Assembly: GCF_002891535.1 (NCBI RefSeq)
Contig: NZ_PDZR01000013.1
Span: forward strand, 1 to 64,000
Reading direction: 5' to 3'
DNA: 64,000 nt
From: Methylocella silvestris
GTDB taxonomy: Bacteria > Pseudomonadota > Alphaproteobacteria > Rhizobiales > Beijerinckiaceae
Part shown: piece after piece, positions 8,208 through 17,555 of the stretch
Layout: each line of letters begins with the position of its first letter
Numbering within the stretch: position 1 is the first letter of the stretch
Made by a program: the position numbers and the translations under genes
Notes under the pieces: model-generated
Told to the model about the DNA's origin: nothing
The model's database searches: none
The model's input: the letters and a program-made list of their open reading frames with translations, nothing else

Positions 8208-9494
8208 GCTCGCCAGAAACGCCTCGACCGTTGCGAAATAATCGTCCCACTTCGGCGCCTCGAAGCGCTTCGCCCGCATTTCCGCCGCCGCGCGATCGGG
8301 AGATCCGGCCGCCGCGAAGGCGCGGATCGTCTCCAGCCATTTTTCGCCGTCGATCGGGCTGACCAGCGTGACGCAGCCGCCGCCGCTTTCGCGAAAAGTC
8401 GCGATATCGGACGCGATTACCGGCGTCCCGCCGGCCAGCGCCTCGGCGATCGGCAAGCCGAAGCCTTCGGCAAAAGACGGCATCAGCAGAGCGCGCGCGC
8501 CGTCGAGCAGCGCTTTCAGGCTCGGCGTCGAAAGGCCCGAGGCCTCGATGACATGAGGGCGGATCGCCCGGCAGCGTTCGAGGAGGTCGACGACGTTTTC
8601 GTTCTCCCACCCGCGCGCGCCGATCAAAACGAGTTTTGGCGCTCCCGCCCCGTCGCGGCGCGCAAGTTCGCGCCACACATGCAACAGCAGAAGATGGTTC
8701 TTGCGCGGCTCGATGGTGCCGCAGGCGACGAAATAGGGCGCGCCTGACAGCGGTTGCGGCCCCGCGGCGCGGTTTGCAAAAATCGGTGAGGCTGGAATCG
8801 GCGCAACCAGAATCTGCATATCGGCTCGCCCGAGCGGCGCGAGATGACGTTGCAGCGTCTCCTTGACCACCTGCGTCGTCACGATCGCCGCGGCGCCGAA
8901 CTCCGCCAGATTGGCGAGGCGGCGCATATGGCGTTCATACTCAGCCTTGCGGAAATATTCGGGGGCTTCGATCGGCAGCAGATCATGAATGAAAAAGACG
9001 CCGCGGACGTCGGGGCGCTGCTTCAGCCAGCGAAAATATCTCGGGATCCACAGCGGAAACTGGCTGACGTTGAGATAACGCGCGCCTTTGGGCAAGACCG
9101 CGGCCGGAGATTTGCCGACGGGAAAGCCATGATGTCCGAGCCAGCGGATTACGCCGGCGGCTTGTCCGGTGCGCCCGCGCGCCACGCGTTCGGCGCCTTC
9201 GAATGTGTTGGCCTCGCCTGAAATCCATTTGATGATGCGGCGATAGCTTTCGTCGGCGTCAGGCGCTTCGTCTTCACCCCAATGTGCGAAAATGCCATTG
9301 ACGATATCGGCGGCGCCGGCGGCGGCGATGACGCGCGGGCCTTGCAAGGCCATCATCATGGCAAAACGATCAGGCGCCGGGGCGCTGAGAAACCGGCGCG
9401 CGAAGGCCGAATCGATCCGGTCGATGCCGTTTGGCGTGCGGTTCAAAACGCGCGTCGCCAGTCTCGTAATGTCGAACGCGACGGGACAGCCCAT
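8202..9494 (-). CDS. GT-B glycosyltransferase (GT4-like)
   Basis: A 430-residue protein beginning MGCPVAFDITRLATRV. The C-terminal Rossmann domain has the donor-binding region typical of GT4: ACGTIEPRKNHLLLL, then MPSFAEGFGLPIAEALAGGTPVIASD, the EGFGLP...E motif. ATG 9494 was chosen because it lies 5 bases after the PKS stop and starts the conserved part; the open frame extends 50 codons further into the PKS with unlikely sequence. The tight spacing makes it the second gene of a PKS-GT operon, so it probably glycosylates the PKS-derived product. The sugar and acceptor are not predictable. It converges on the CDP-alcohol phosphatidyltransferase gene. Confidence 0.8.
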   Translation of the reverse strand: MGCPVAFDITRLATRVLNRTPNGIDRIDSAFARRFLSAPAPDRFAMMMALQGPRVIAAAGAADIVNGIFAHWGEDEAPDADESYRRIIKWISGEANTFEGAERVARGRTGQAAGVIRWLGHHGFPVGKSPAAVLPKGARYLNVSQFPLWIPRYFRWLKQRPDVRGVFFIHDLLPIEAPEYFRKAEYERHMRRLANLAEFGAAAIVTTQVVKETLQRHLAPLGRADMQILVAPIPASPIFANRAAGPQPLSGAPYFVACGTIEPRKNHLLLLHVWRELARRDGAGAPKLVLIGARGWENENVVDLLERCRAIRPHVIEASGLSTPSLKALLDGARALLMPSFAEGFGLPIAEALAGGTPVIASDIATFRESGGGCVTLVSPIDGEKWLETIRAFAAAGSPDRAAAEMRAKRFEAPKWDDYFATVEAFLASL

Positions 9495-9499
9495 CAAAT

Positions 9500-12400
9500 T
9501 TACCGTAGGATCTGCGTCAGATCGCGGCTCTTGTCTTCGACGATGGCGGTCAGCGGCGCCATATTTGCCGCGATCGCCTTGCCGAGATGTTTCTCGGCGA
9601 GATTTTTGGCGATGGCGGACTCTTCGCTCGTCGCATGGACGCAAGACCCGATGATATGATCGGCAAGCTCTCCGACGTTGAAGCCGCCTGCCGAGGTCGA
9701 CAATGGCGCTTCGAGCGAAAGCCGCTCTTCGAGACTGACGCCAAGCTCAACCGCCATCAACGAATCGAGCCCGATCTCGGACAGCGGCTTGCTGCGGTTC
9801 AGCGTTTCCAGCGGCAGCCGCAGGATATGCGCGATCTCCTCGACGATCACCTCGACGATTGTCTTGCGAACTTCTTCCGGCGCGCGCGTCGCAAGGAGGG
9901 CGGCGACGTCGATCTTTTCGCGTTTGTCGGCTTCGGCGGCTTCGTCTTCGCGAATGAGTTCGGCATAGGTCGGCGACGACAACAGCGGCAAGTGGGTCCG
10001 CGCCGTCGCCCAATCTATGTCGGCGATGACGAGCATGGCGTCGTCCTCGCCGGAGCTTGAGCGCGAGAGCGCTTCGCTCATCAGATCAAGAGCCCGCCTT
10101 GCGCCCATGCCCTTGACCCCGGCGCGGCTCGCCAGCGTCTCCTTCAGCGAATGATTGCGGGCAAGAAGGCCGACATCCTCGATGCCGCCCCAGGCGACGG
10201 CGAGCGCCGGCAGCCCGGCGGCGCGCCTTTGCCGCGCGAGCCCTTCGAGGAAGCCGTTGGCGGCGACATAGGCGCCTTGACCGGGGTTGCCGATGACGGT
10301 TGTCGCCGATGAGAACAGGACGAAATAATCGAGCGCGAGGCCGCGGGTGAGGCGATCAAGATGCTCCGCGCCAGCAACTTTTGGCGCCAGCACTTTTCTG
10401 AGTTGCTGGGCCTCGAGATTGACGATCAGGGCGTCGTCGAGCACCATCGCGGCATGGAACACGCCGCCGAGCGGCGCCATCTCTTTGGCGATGGTCTGGA
10501 TCAGCGCCCTCGCCTCCCAGCCGTTGGAGATGTCGCGCGCCGCGACGTGAACCTTGACGCCAGCCGCCTTGAAGTCAGCGAGAGTCTGGCGCGCCTCAGG
10601 GGTGTTTGCGCCGCTGCGGCCGACGAGCGCCAGATGGCGCGCGCCACGTTCGACGAGCCAGCGCGCGGTTTCAAGGCCAAAGCCGCCAAAGCCGCCTGTG
10701 ATGAGATGCGTTTTGTCGGGCGCGACCGCGAACCGGCCTTGCGGCGGAATGCGGATGGCGTCCGCCTTTGGCGGGGTGATGACAATCTTGCCGATATGCC
10801 CCGACTGCTGCATCAGCCGCATGGCGTCGATGAATTCGCTGGCGGGAAAGCTGCGATAGGGCAGCGCCGAGAATTCGCCCTCGGCGATGAGGCCCATTAC
10901 CTCCTCGAACAGGCGATGGCCCTTTTCGGCTTGCGCCAGGATCAGATGATCGAGATCGACGCCCAAATAGGACAGGTTTTTGCGGAACGGCCGCAGCCCG
11001 ATATGGGTATTGGCGAGATAGTCGCGTTTGCCGAGTTCAATAAAACGGCCGAACGGTTCGAGCAGGCCGATGCTGCGCTCCATCGCCTCGCCGGAAAGGC
11101 TGTTCAAAACGACGGCGACGCCGGCGCCGGAAACGCGCCGCACCTCATCGACGAAATTGCCGGAGCGCCCGTCGAAGACATGTTCGGCGCCAAGGGTTCT
11201 GATGAGGTCGCGCTTTTCGAGCGAGCCGGCGGTGGCTATGACCCGCGCCCCACGCCAGCGCGCGATTTGCAGCGCAGCCAGACCGACGGCGCCAGCGCCG
11301 CCATGGATCAGCACCCATTCGCCGGGCGCAAGACGCGCGCAGCCGATCAGGGCGTAATAGGCCGTCAGAAAGGCGACGGGAATCGTTGTCGCAGCCTCAA
11401 GCGAAAGGCCGGCCGGGACCATCGCCGCCAGATTGGCGTCGACCGTGACATGGCTGGCGAGGGCGCCCCCGGCGAAAGCCACGACCGCATCGCCCGCGTT
11501 GAAGCCCGTGACGCCTTGTCCGACGGCTGCGACGTGGCCGGCGCATTCGAGGCCGAGCGTCGGACCGGCGAAGCCGTCCTCGAGAAGCTCGTCGGGCAGC
11601 ACGGACAGGCCCCACATGACGTCGCGGAAGTTGAGGCCGCTTGCGGCAACCGCAATCTCGATCTGCCCTGGACCCGGGGGCGTGCGGTCGATCGGCGTCC
11701 AGCGTATCCGGTCGAGCCCGGCGCCTTCGCCCTTTTCAAGCCGGCTGGCGGCGGCAGGCTCCCAGTGCTCCGGCGCGTGGCCGCGGTCTTGCGCATGCAG
11801 CCTAACCACGCGGGTCGAACGCTGATCGACGACAATATCGCTTTCAGCGGTTCCGGAAACAATGACGTCGGCAAGGCGCTCCGCTTCGATCGAAGGCGGG
11901 AGTCCCGGCGCGATGTCGACGCGGCGGATGGAAAGCCCCTGGAATTCATTGGCGAAGCTGCGCGCGAAAGCCCAAAATCCGGCCTCGACCGGGGAGGCCT
12001 CGTCGGACGCGCTGAGCGCGCCATGGGTCACGATCCAGAGCCGCGCCTTTTGCTTGCCGACGCCTGCTTGGCGACCAAGACTTTCGGCGAATGTTTTCAG
12101 CGAGAGACAGCGCGCCGCGAGATGGTCGACGGAGCTTTGGCCGGACCGCGCCACGCCGCAGAGAAAAACAATCGCTTCAAAGGGCTGGCTTCGATCAAGC
12201 GCCCCGGCATTTTCGATGGCGCATTCGACGCCGGCTGCGATCAGGCGCGCGGCGAGCGCCGCCGCGATCTCGCCAGTTTGCAGGCCTCCGTCCGAGGCGA
12301 TAAGCGCCGTCGCTGGAACGCTCCGCTTTGTCGCCGCTTTCGGCTTTTGGCCGGAGATGAGGATCGCCCGTCCGGCTTTCGTCATGATGGGCTCGGCGCC

Positions 12401-15400
12401 ATTGCCGCTCAACCCGGCCGAGGCAATCCGCCCGGACCATTCGCCAGCGGTCGGGACGCTTCCATTTTGGTCGGCGCCGACCCACTGGCGGCGCTTGAGG
12501 CCAAAGACGAGATCGCGGAAAAGCGAGGCCTCGGGTTCGATTGCCGCGATCAGCCCTTCGGGTGCCATGATCTCGACAATGCGCGTCAGAATCGCCTTGG
12601 TCGGGGCAATGCGATGAAGGGCGTCGGCGGCGACGACAAGATCGAAGCCGCCATTTGGCGCCGCGTCGAGGCTGTCGAGAAAGATGACGCGAACATCGCG
12701 CGCAAAAGCGAGCCGCGCGCGCTGCAGACGGCCCTGATCGGGCTCGAAGATAGTGAGCCGGCCGCCATGGCGAAGAGCCAGTTTGACCGCGTGCGAGGAC
12801 AACGGCCCGTGTCCGATCTGCAGGATGCGCAGCGCCCGGTCGCGTGGCCAGGCGTCGGATAGTCTGTGCAGCAAATCGGCGAGGAGATCGGCGGCGGCGA
12901 CGACGGCGAGCGAACCAATTTCGAAGGATTCGATCGCTGACTCGCTCGGGGCAGGCGCCGCCTCGCCACGTGCAAGCGCCTCCATCGCCGCGCCAGCGCC
13001 AGCGGCGAGGAGGAGCTCGGCCGACCGTCTTGGATGATCGGCGGCAAAGGTTTGCAGAATTTCATCGGGGTCCGGAAGATCGATATCTTGGGCGAGATCA
13101 TAGGCCGCCCCGTCCGCCTCGGCGAGACCACTGTCGGCCAGCGCCTTCAGAAGATTGGTGATCCAGTCGCGATGCGCGGCGGGCAAGCGGCCGGCGGCGA
13201 TGAGCTGATCGGGAGCGATCCGGCCGCTCGCAGCGAGCGCCGAGGCAAGACGATAGGCGGCGGCCGCCGCCCAGCCTTCGATCAGCACGAGGTCGGCCGG
13301 CAGCGATCTCGCTGCAGCGACGTCCGTCTCCGGCTTCGCGGCCTGCGTCAGAAGGCCCGGCGTTAGCGAAGGATCGCGGCGCGTCGCGGTTGGCTCCTCA
13401 GCCAGCGGCAGGGACTGGACGACGGAATGCGCCGCGAGACTGCTATGCTGCGGCGCTCGCAGAGCCTGATACCTGGCGTCGCGCAGCCGGGCGATGAATT
13501 CGCCATTGGCGTCGACGAGGGTAAAATCGGCGACGATGGCGCGCGCGTCGCAGCGTTTGATTTCGATATGCGCCTTTGCGATTGGCGCGCCTGGACGATC
13601 CAGCCTGATTTCGCCGAACCGGACCGGCAGATAGGCTGGCGTGTGGCTCGTGCGCGTCAAATCCGCAAAGATGAGGATGAGGCCGTGGAAGCAGGAATCG
13701 AGGCGGGCGGGATCGAGGCCGTAACGCGGGTCCGCGGCCGCCGCCTTGAGATTGACGATGATCGACGTCTTGCCGCTGCGGGCGGCCGACGCGGCCTGCC
13801 GGAAAGCCGGCCCGAATTCGAGGCCGGACCGCAACGCTTCGGCGTAAAGCTCGGCGCCGGAAATGGTCTTGTCCCGCGCTTTCGGCATCGGCGCGCCAGG
13901 CGTTGGCCCCGGCTTCTGGATCGCTTTCGCTTTGGCGTGAAGGACGAAGGGCGTGTTGCTCAGGCGCGGGCGGCTGAGGATCTCGATCGCGCCGGTCATG
14001 GGCGTCACGCGGCAGAGGCTCTGGCGCGTGGCGTTTGCCGGGAAAATCATCGGCTGGTGGATTTCGAGGTTCTCGATCGCAGCGGTCGCCGAGCCGAGCC
14101 AGTCGGCCGCGACGGCGAGGGCCATTTCGGCAAAGGCCGCGCCCGGCAACAGGATTTGGCCCTCGATGCGGTGATCGGCCAGGGCCGGGACGAGCAGCGG
14201 ATCGATCTGCCCGTGCCATTCGAGGGAATCGGCGGACAGACGCGCGCCGATCAGCGGATGCCAGCGGCAGACGCTGAGCAGTCCCGACATTTCGGGGGTC
14301 TCGCCGACCCGATAGGATTTGCGCTGCCAGGGATAGGCCGGCAGTCCGTCGACGACGCCAGGATCGTCGCCGAACGCAATGGTCTTGTCGACCGCCCCGC
14401 CATGCGCCAGGGCTTCGGCGAAGGCGCGGCGAAAGGGGTCTTCCCCGGTCGGTTTTTGGTGATGCACCGGGAAGGCGGCGATCGCCGCGCCGGCGTTTTC
14501 CGCGGTCTCCCTGATGTCGGCGACGAGCGTGCCACCAGGGCCGATCTTGACGAAGACGCGGGCCCCGAGGCGGACCGCCTGTTCGATCCCTTCCATGAAC
14601 AGGACCGGTTCGCGCACATTGCGCCACCAATAGACGGCGTCGAGTTCGGGGCCGGAGCAAAGGCCCGGAGCGACCGTCGAAATGAATGTGATGCGGCCTG
14701 ACGTCGGAGCCAGCGCGGCGAGATCGGCGTAGAGCGGGGCCTCGACGGGCTGCATGAGTTCGCTGTGGAACGGATAGGCGAGGTCAAGACGTCGGACGCG
14801 CGCCTTGGCGGCGCGGCTCCTCCGGGCCAATTCGTCAAGCGCGGCAAACGGACCGCTAACCGTAAAATTACGCGGCGAATTGTGAGCGGCGATGACAAGG
14901 TCCGGGATGCCTGCGACGAGGGCTTCGACCGTTTCGCGCGAGCCGAACGCCGCGGCAAGGCCGCCGGCGTCGCGCACGAGTTCCTGGCGCAGGCTCCGGT
15001 AATGGATCACCTGCACGGCGCTCGGAAGGTCGAGGACGCCGGCTGCCTCTGCGGCCGCGACCTCGCCCATGCTGTGCCCAAGCGCCATCGACGGGCGAAG
15101 TCCGAGCGCGAGGAGGCAATGCGCCGTCGCCGCCTGGATGGCGAACACCAGCGGCTGGGCGATACTGGTTTGGCGCAGTTTTGTGGCGATATCGGCATCA
15201 AACATCATCGCCGCGAGCGACCAGCCGGCGAGCGGCCGAAACAGCGCGTCGATTTCATCGAAGCGGGCGCGGAAGGGCGCGTTCGCCTCATAGGCGTGCT
15301 GACCCATTCCCGGCCATTGGCTGCCGTTGCCGGAAAAGACGAAAGCGACCGGAGCGTCGCGTTTGATCGCGGAGGCGGTGATCAGCGTCGGCGCGGCCGG

Positions 15401-16993
15401 GCCCTGTTGAACGGTCGGGGCCAGCGCCGCCTTGTCGAGCGCCTCGACCACGGATTTTGGCGACTCGACCGGGATGACGAGCCGTTCGCAATGGCTTTCG
15501 CGCCGGTGTCCTGTCGCCGCGACGATGCGCTGGAAAGACACGGGGTCTGCGCCCTTCAGCCGCGCAGAATAGCTCCGCGCGAGCTCCGCGAGGGCGGTCT
15601 CGCTCTGGGCGGACAGCATCAGGAACCGGGGCGCCCTTGCGACGACGGTCGACGCGCGGCGCGGCGCGGCGGTCGGCGGATCGGCGAGCACGACATGGGC
15701 GTTCGTGCCGCCAAAGCCAAAGGAGCTGACGCCAGCGTAGCGAACCCGGCCGGTTTTCCCCAAAAACGCCGGCCGGGCGCTGACGGACAGATTGAGATCA
15801 GCAAAGGGGATATCGGGATTGAGTTCGTCACAATGGAGCGAACGCGGAAATTCGTCATGTTCAAGCGCCAGCATCGCCTTCATCGCGCCGGCGAGGCCGG
15901 ACGCCGGCTCGATATGGCCGATATTGGTCTTGATCGAGCCGATCGGCAGCGGATTGCGGCGGCGACGGCCCAGCACGTCGCCAATCGACTCGGCCTCGAC
16001 CGGATCGCCGACGCGGGTGCCCGTGCCATGCGCCTCGACGAAGGCGATATCGTCTGGATCGATGCCGCCGTAGATCTGCTCCAGCAGGGCGCTCTGGCTT
16101 GACGCCGAGGGCAGGGAGATGCCGTTGGTGCGGCCGTCGGAATTAACCGCTGACGCCGCGATCACGGCATGAACGCGGTCGCCATTGGCGCGGGCGCAAT
16201 GTTGCGCGCGCAACACCAATACAACGCCGCCCTCGGCCCTGACATAGCCGTCGGCGTCGGCCGAAAAGGCGCGGCAAAGGCCGGTCGGCGACAGCATGGC
16301 GGCTTGCGAAAAGCTGATGAAGCCGAAAGGACTGACCAGCACATTGGCGCCGCCGACGATCGCCGTGTCGATCGCCCCGCTCCGGATCGCGGCGGCGGCG
16401 GCGTCGAGGGCGACGAGCGACGACGAGCACGCCGTGTCGATGGTGAAACTCGGCCCGTGCAGGTCGAATACATAGGAAATCCGGTTGGACAGCACCGCCA
16501 GCGTATTGCCGGTGGCGAAGTAGGCGTCCGCGGCGGCGGGGTCGTGCAGCCGCATGTTGCCGTAATCGAGCGATGATCCCCCGATAAAGACGCCGGTCTG
16601 CGTGCCGGCAAGCGACGAAGGCGCAATTCCCGCGTCCTCGAGCGCCTCGAAAGAGAGTTCCAGCAACAGCCTCTGTTGTGGATCCATCTGCTCGGCTTCG
16701 CGCGGGGAAATGCCGAATACCGCCGGGTCGAATCCCCATGGATCGTCGATGACGCCGGCGGCCCAGGTATAGCTACGGCCGCGCTCCCTCTCGCGCGGAT
16801 GGCCGAGCCGCTCCAGCGACCATCGATCCGGGGGAATACGCGATACAGCGCATCGCCCCGCCGACAGAAGATCCCAAAGCTCTGCGGGAGAGTTGGCGCC
16901 GGGCAGTCTGCATGAGCGTCCGATGATTACGGGTTCGGCGTTATTCTCCGCCGCCCGCGTAAGTCGGTCCCCCTTGCTATTTTTCATAAACAC
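9500..16993 (-). CDS. Single-module reducing type I polyketide synthase (KS-AT-DH-MT?-ER-KR-ACP)
   Basis: A 2497-residue PKS. KS occupies about 18-440 with DTACSSSL (Cys189), EAHGTGT (His322) and NIGH (His360). AT is about 545-850 with GHSMGE (Ser641) and AYPFHS, closer to the malonyl-type xAFHS than to methylmalonyl YASH. DH is about 905-1180 with HRIEGQILLPG (His941) and LDSCFHG (Asp1099). A methyltransferase-like segment at about 1350-1545 has only a weak SAM motif (LQIGHGPLSS). ER is about 1765-2075 with LIHGGAGAVGLAALQ. KR is about 2093-2275 with TGGFGGFGLE, Ser2228 and Tyr2242. ACP is about 2370-2450 with GLDSLMAVE (Ser2411). No thioesterase follows; a 45-residue tail is unassigned. One module with the full reductive loop implies iterative synthesis of a saturated chain. 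The AONS gene 4.5 kb away could release it. The product is unknown. Confidence 0.93.
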   Translation of the reverse strand: MFMKNSKGDRLTRAAENNAEPVIIGRSCRLPGANSPAELWDLLSAGRCAVSRIPPDRWSLERLGHPRERERGRSYTWAAGVIDDPWGFDPAVFGISPREAEQMDPQQRLLLELSFEALEDAGIAPSSLAGTQTGVFIGGSSLDYGNMRLHDPAAADAYFATGNTLAVLSNRISYVFDLHGPSFTIDTACSSSLVALDAAAAAIRSGAIDTAIVGGANVLVSPFGFISFSQAAMLSPTGLCRAFSADADGYVRAEGGVVLVLRAQHCARANGDRVHAVIAASAVNSDGRTNGISLPSASSQSALLEQIYGGIDPDDIAFVEAHGTGTRVGDPVEAESIGDVLGRRRRNPLPIGSIKTNIGHIEPASGLAGAMKAMLALEHDEFPRSLHCDELNPDIPFADLNLSVSARPAFLGKTGRVRYAGVSSFGFGGTNAHVVLADPPTAAPRRASTVVARAPRFLMLSAQSETALAELARSYSARLKGADPVSFQRIVAATGHRRESHCERLVIPVESPKSVVEALDKAALAPTVQQGPAAPTLITASAIKRDAPVAFVFSGNGSQWPGMGQHAYEANAPFRARFDEIDALFRPLAGWSLAAMMFDADIATKLRQTSIAQPLVFAIQAATAHCLLALGLRPSMALGHSMGEVAAAEAAGVLDLPSAVQVIHYRSLRQELVRDAGGLAAAFGSRETVEALVAGIPDLVIAAHNSPRNFTVSGPFAALDELARRSRAAKARVRRLDLAYPFHSELMQPVEAPLYADLAALAPTSGRITFISTVAPGLCSGPELDAVYWWRNVREPVLFMEGIEQAVRLGARVFVKIGPGGTLVADIRETAENAGAAIAAFPVHHQKPTGEDPFRRAFAEALAHGGAVDKTIAFGDDPGVVDGLPAYPWQRKSYRVGETPEMSGLLSVCRWHPLIGARLSADSLEWHGQIDPLLVPALADHRIEGQILLPGAAFAEMALAVAADWLGSATAAIENLEIHQPMIFPANATRQSLCRVTPMTGAIEILSRPRLSNTPFVLHAKAKAIQKPGPTPGAPMPKARDKTISGAELYAEALRSGLEFGPAFRQAASAARSGKTSIIVNLKAAAADPRYGLDPARLDSCFHGLILIFADLTRTSHTPAYLPVRFGEIRLDRPGAPIAKAHIEIKRCDARAIVADFTLVDANGEFIARLRDARYQALRAPQHSSLAAHSVVQSLPLAEEPTATRRDPSLTPGLLTQAAKPETDVAAARSLPADLVLIEGWAAAAAYRLASALAASGRIAPDQLIAAGRLPAAHRDWITNLLKALADSGLAEADGAAYDLAQDIDLPDPDEILQTFAADHPRRSAELLLAAGAGAAMEALARGEAAPAPSESAIESFEIGSLAVVAAADLLADLLHRLSDAWPRDRALRILQIGHGPLSSHAVKLALRHGGRLTIFEPDQGRLQRARLAFARDVRVIFLDSLDAAPNGGFDLVVAADALHRIAPTKAILTRIVEIMAPEGLIAAIEPEASLFRDLVFGLKRRQWVGADQNGSVPTAGEWSGRIASAGLSGNGAEPIMTKAGRAILISGQKPKAATKRSVPATALIASDGGLQTGEIAAALAARLIAAGVECAIENAGALDRSQPFEAIVFLCGVARSGQSSVDHLAARCLSLKTFAESLGRQAGVGKQKARLWIVTHGALSASDEASPVEAGFWAFARSFANEFQGLSIRRVDIAPGLPPSIEAERLADVIVSGTAESDIVVDQRSTRVVRLHAQDRGHAPEHWEPAAASRLEKGEGAGLDRIRWTPIDRTPPGPGQIEIAVAASGLNFRDVMWGLSVLPDELLEDGFAGPTLGLECAGHVAAVGQGVTGFNAGDAVVAFAGGALASHVTVDANLAAMVPAGLSLEAATTIPVAFLTAYYALIGCARLAPGEWVLIHGGAGAVGLAALQIARWRGARVIATAGSLEKRDLIRTLGAEHVFDGRSGNFVDEVRRVSGAGVAVVLNSLSGEAMERSIGLLEPFGRFIELGKRDYLANTHIGLRPFRKNLSYLGVDLDHLILAQAEKGHRLFEEVMGLIAEGEFSALPYRSFPASEFIDAMRLMQQSGHIGKIVITPPKADAIRIPPQGRFAVAPDKTHLITGGFGGFGLETARWLVERGARHLALVGRSGANTPEARQTLADFKAAGVKVHVAARDISNGWEARALIQTIAKEMAPLGGVFHAAMVLDDALIVNLEAQQLRKVLAPKVAGAEHLDRLTRGLALDYFVLFSSATTVIGNPGQGAYVAANGFLEGLARQRRAAGLPALAVAWGGIEDVGLLARNHSLKETLASRAGVKGMGARRALDLMSEALSRSSSGEDDAMLVIADIDWATARTHLPLLSSPTYAELIREDEAAEADKREKIDVAALLATRAPEEVRKTIVEVIVEEIAHILRLPLETLNRSKPLSEIGLDSLMAVELGVSLEERLSLEAPLSTSAGGFNVGELADHIIGSCVHATSEESAIAKNLAEKHLGKAIAANMAPLTAIVEDKSRDLTQILR

Positions 16994-17555
16994 AACCGGC
17001 CTTCAGTGGGTCCATGTGGACGGAGCTCTCCCTGATAAGCGGAGCAAAAACGAAATTGATGATATGACAATCTACAATAATATCTTCTTCTGCCCCACGA
17101 ACTCTGCGAGCGTCAAGGGCGAAGAATCGACAAATTCTTGCCTTATGGATGCGATTGATTGTCCTGTGATCGCTGCATTGGCGGCTATATTGAGATGTTT
17201 CTTAACGGTCGCCGGAACTGGCATGATGAAATGTTGATCAATCTTGATAGATTGTGCGCAAAGGTCGTGTCTAAACAGCGACAAGGATGTCGGCAGACAG
17301 AGCATACAAATGGCAAATGACGCGAGATCGAACCCGATCGGATTGGTAAAATCCGGGCAGTGAGGGGGTGCAAACATGGGTGTGGATGTTCAGATCAATG
17401 CGAATAGATTGCCGCGTCAGTAAAGTTTTATTAACGGAGATTTCAACATTGTGTTTCGCCGGAAATATTCTGCTGAAGCGTCGCGCTCCCCGCGGTTTTT
17501 CCACTGCAATCTTTAATCACTTGCCTCCGGAGCCGCGAGGCGATTGGTTCTTGTG
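16994..17555. other. 562-base low-GC non-coding spacer between divergent PKS and PCP genes
   Basis: No convincing gene lies here. The open frames crossing it overlap each other on both strands and lack family-like sequence. The base composition is visibly richer in A+T than the rest of the window (for example around 17060-17095 and 17400-17475), as expected for a regulatory region serving two divergent operons. A perfect 6-base inverted repeat with a 4-base loop, CAATCT-TGAT-AGATTG, sits at 17239-17254 and could be an operator. I could not assign a clear -35/-10 pair. A small RNA or upstream leader cannot be excluded. Confidence 0.5.

Noticed and set aside
10361-12862. 833-residue plus-strand frame opposite the PKS
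   Set aside because: Antisense shadow of the PKS; the minus strand has intact ER, KR and DH motifs while this one shows no recognisable domain.
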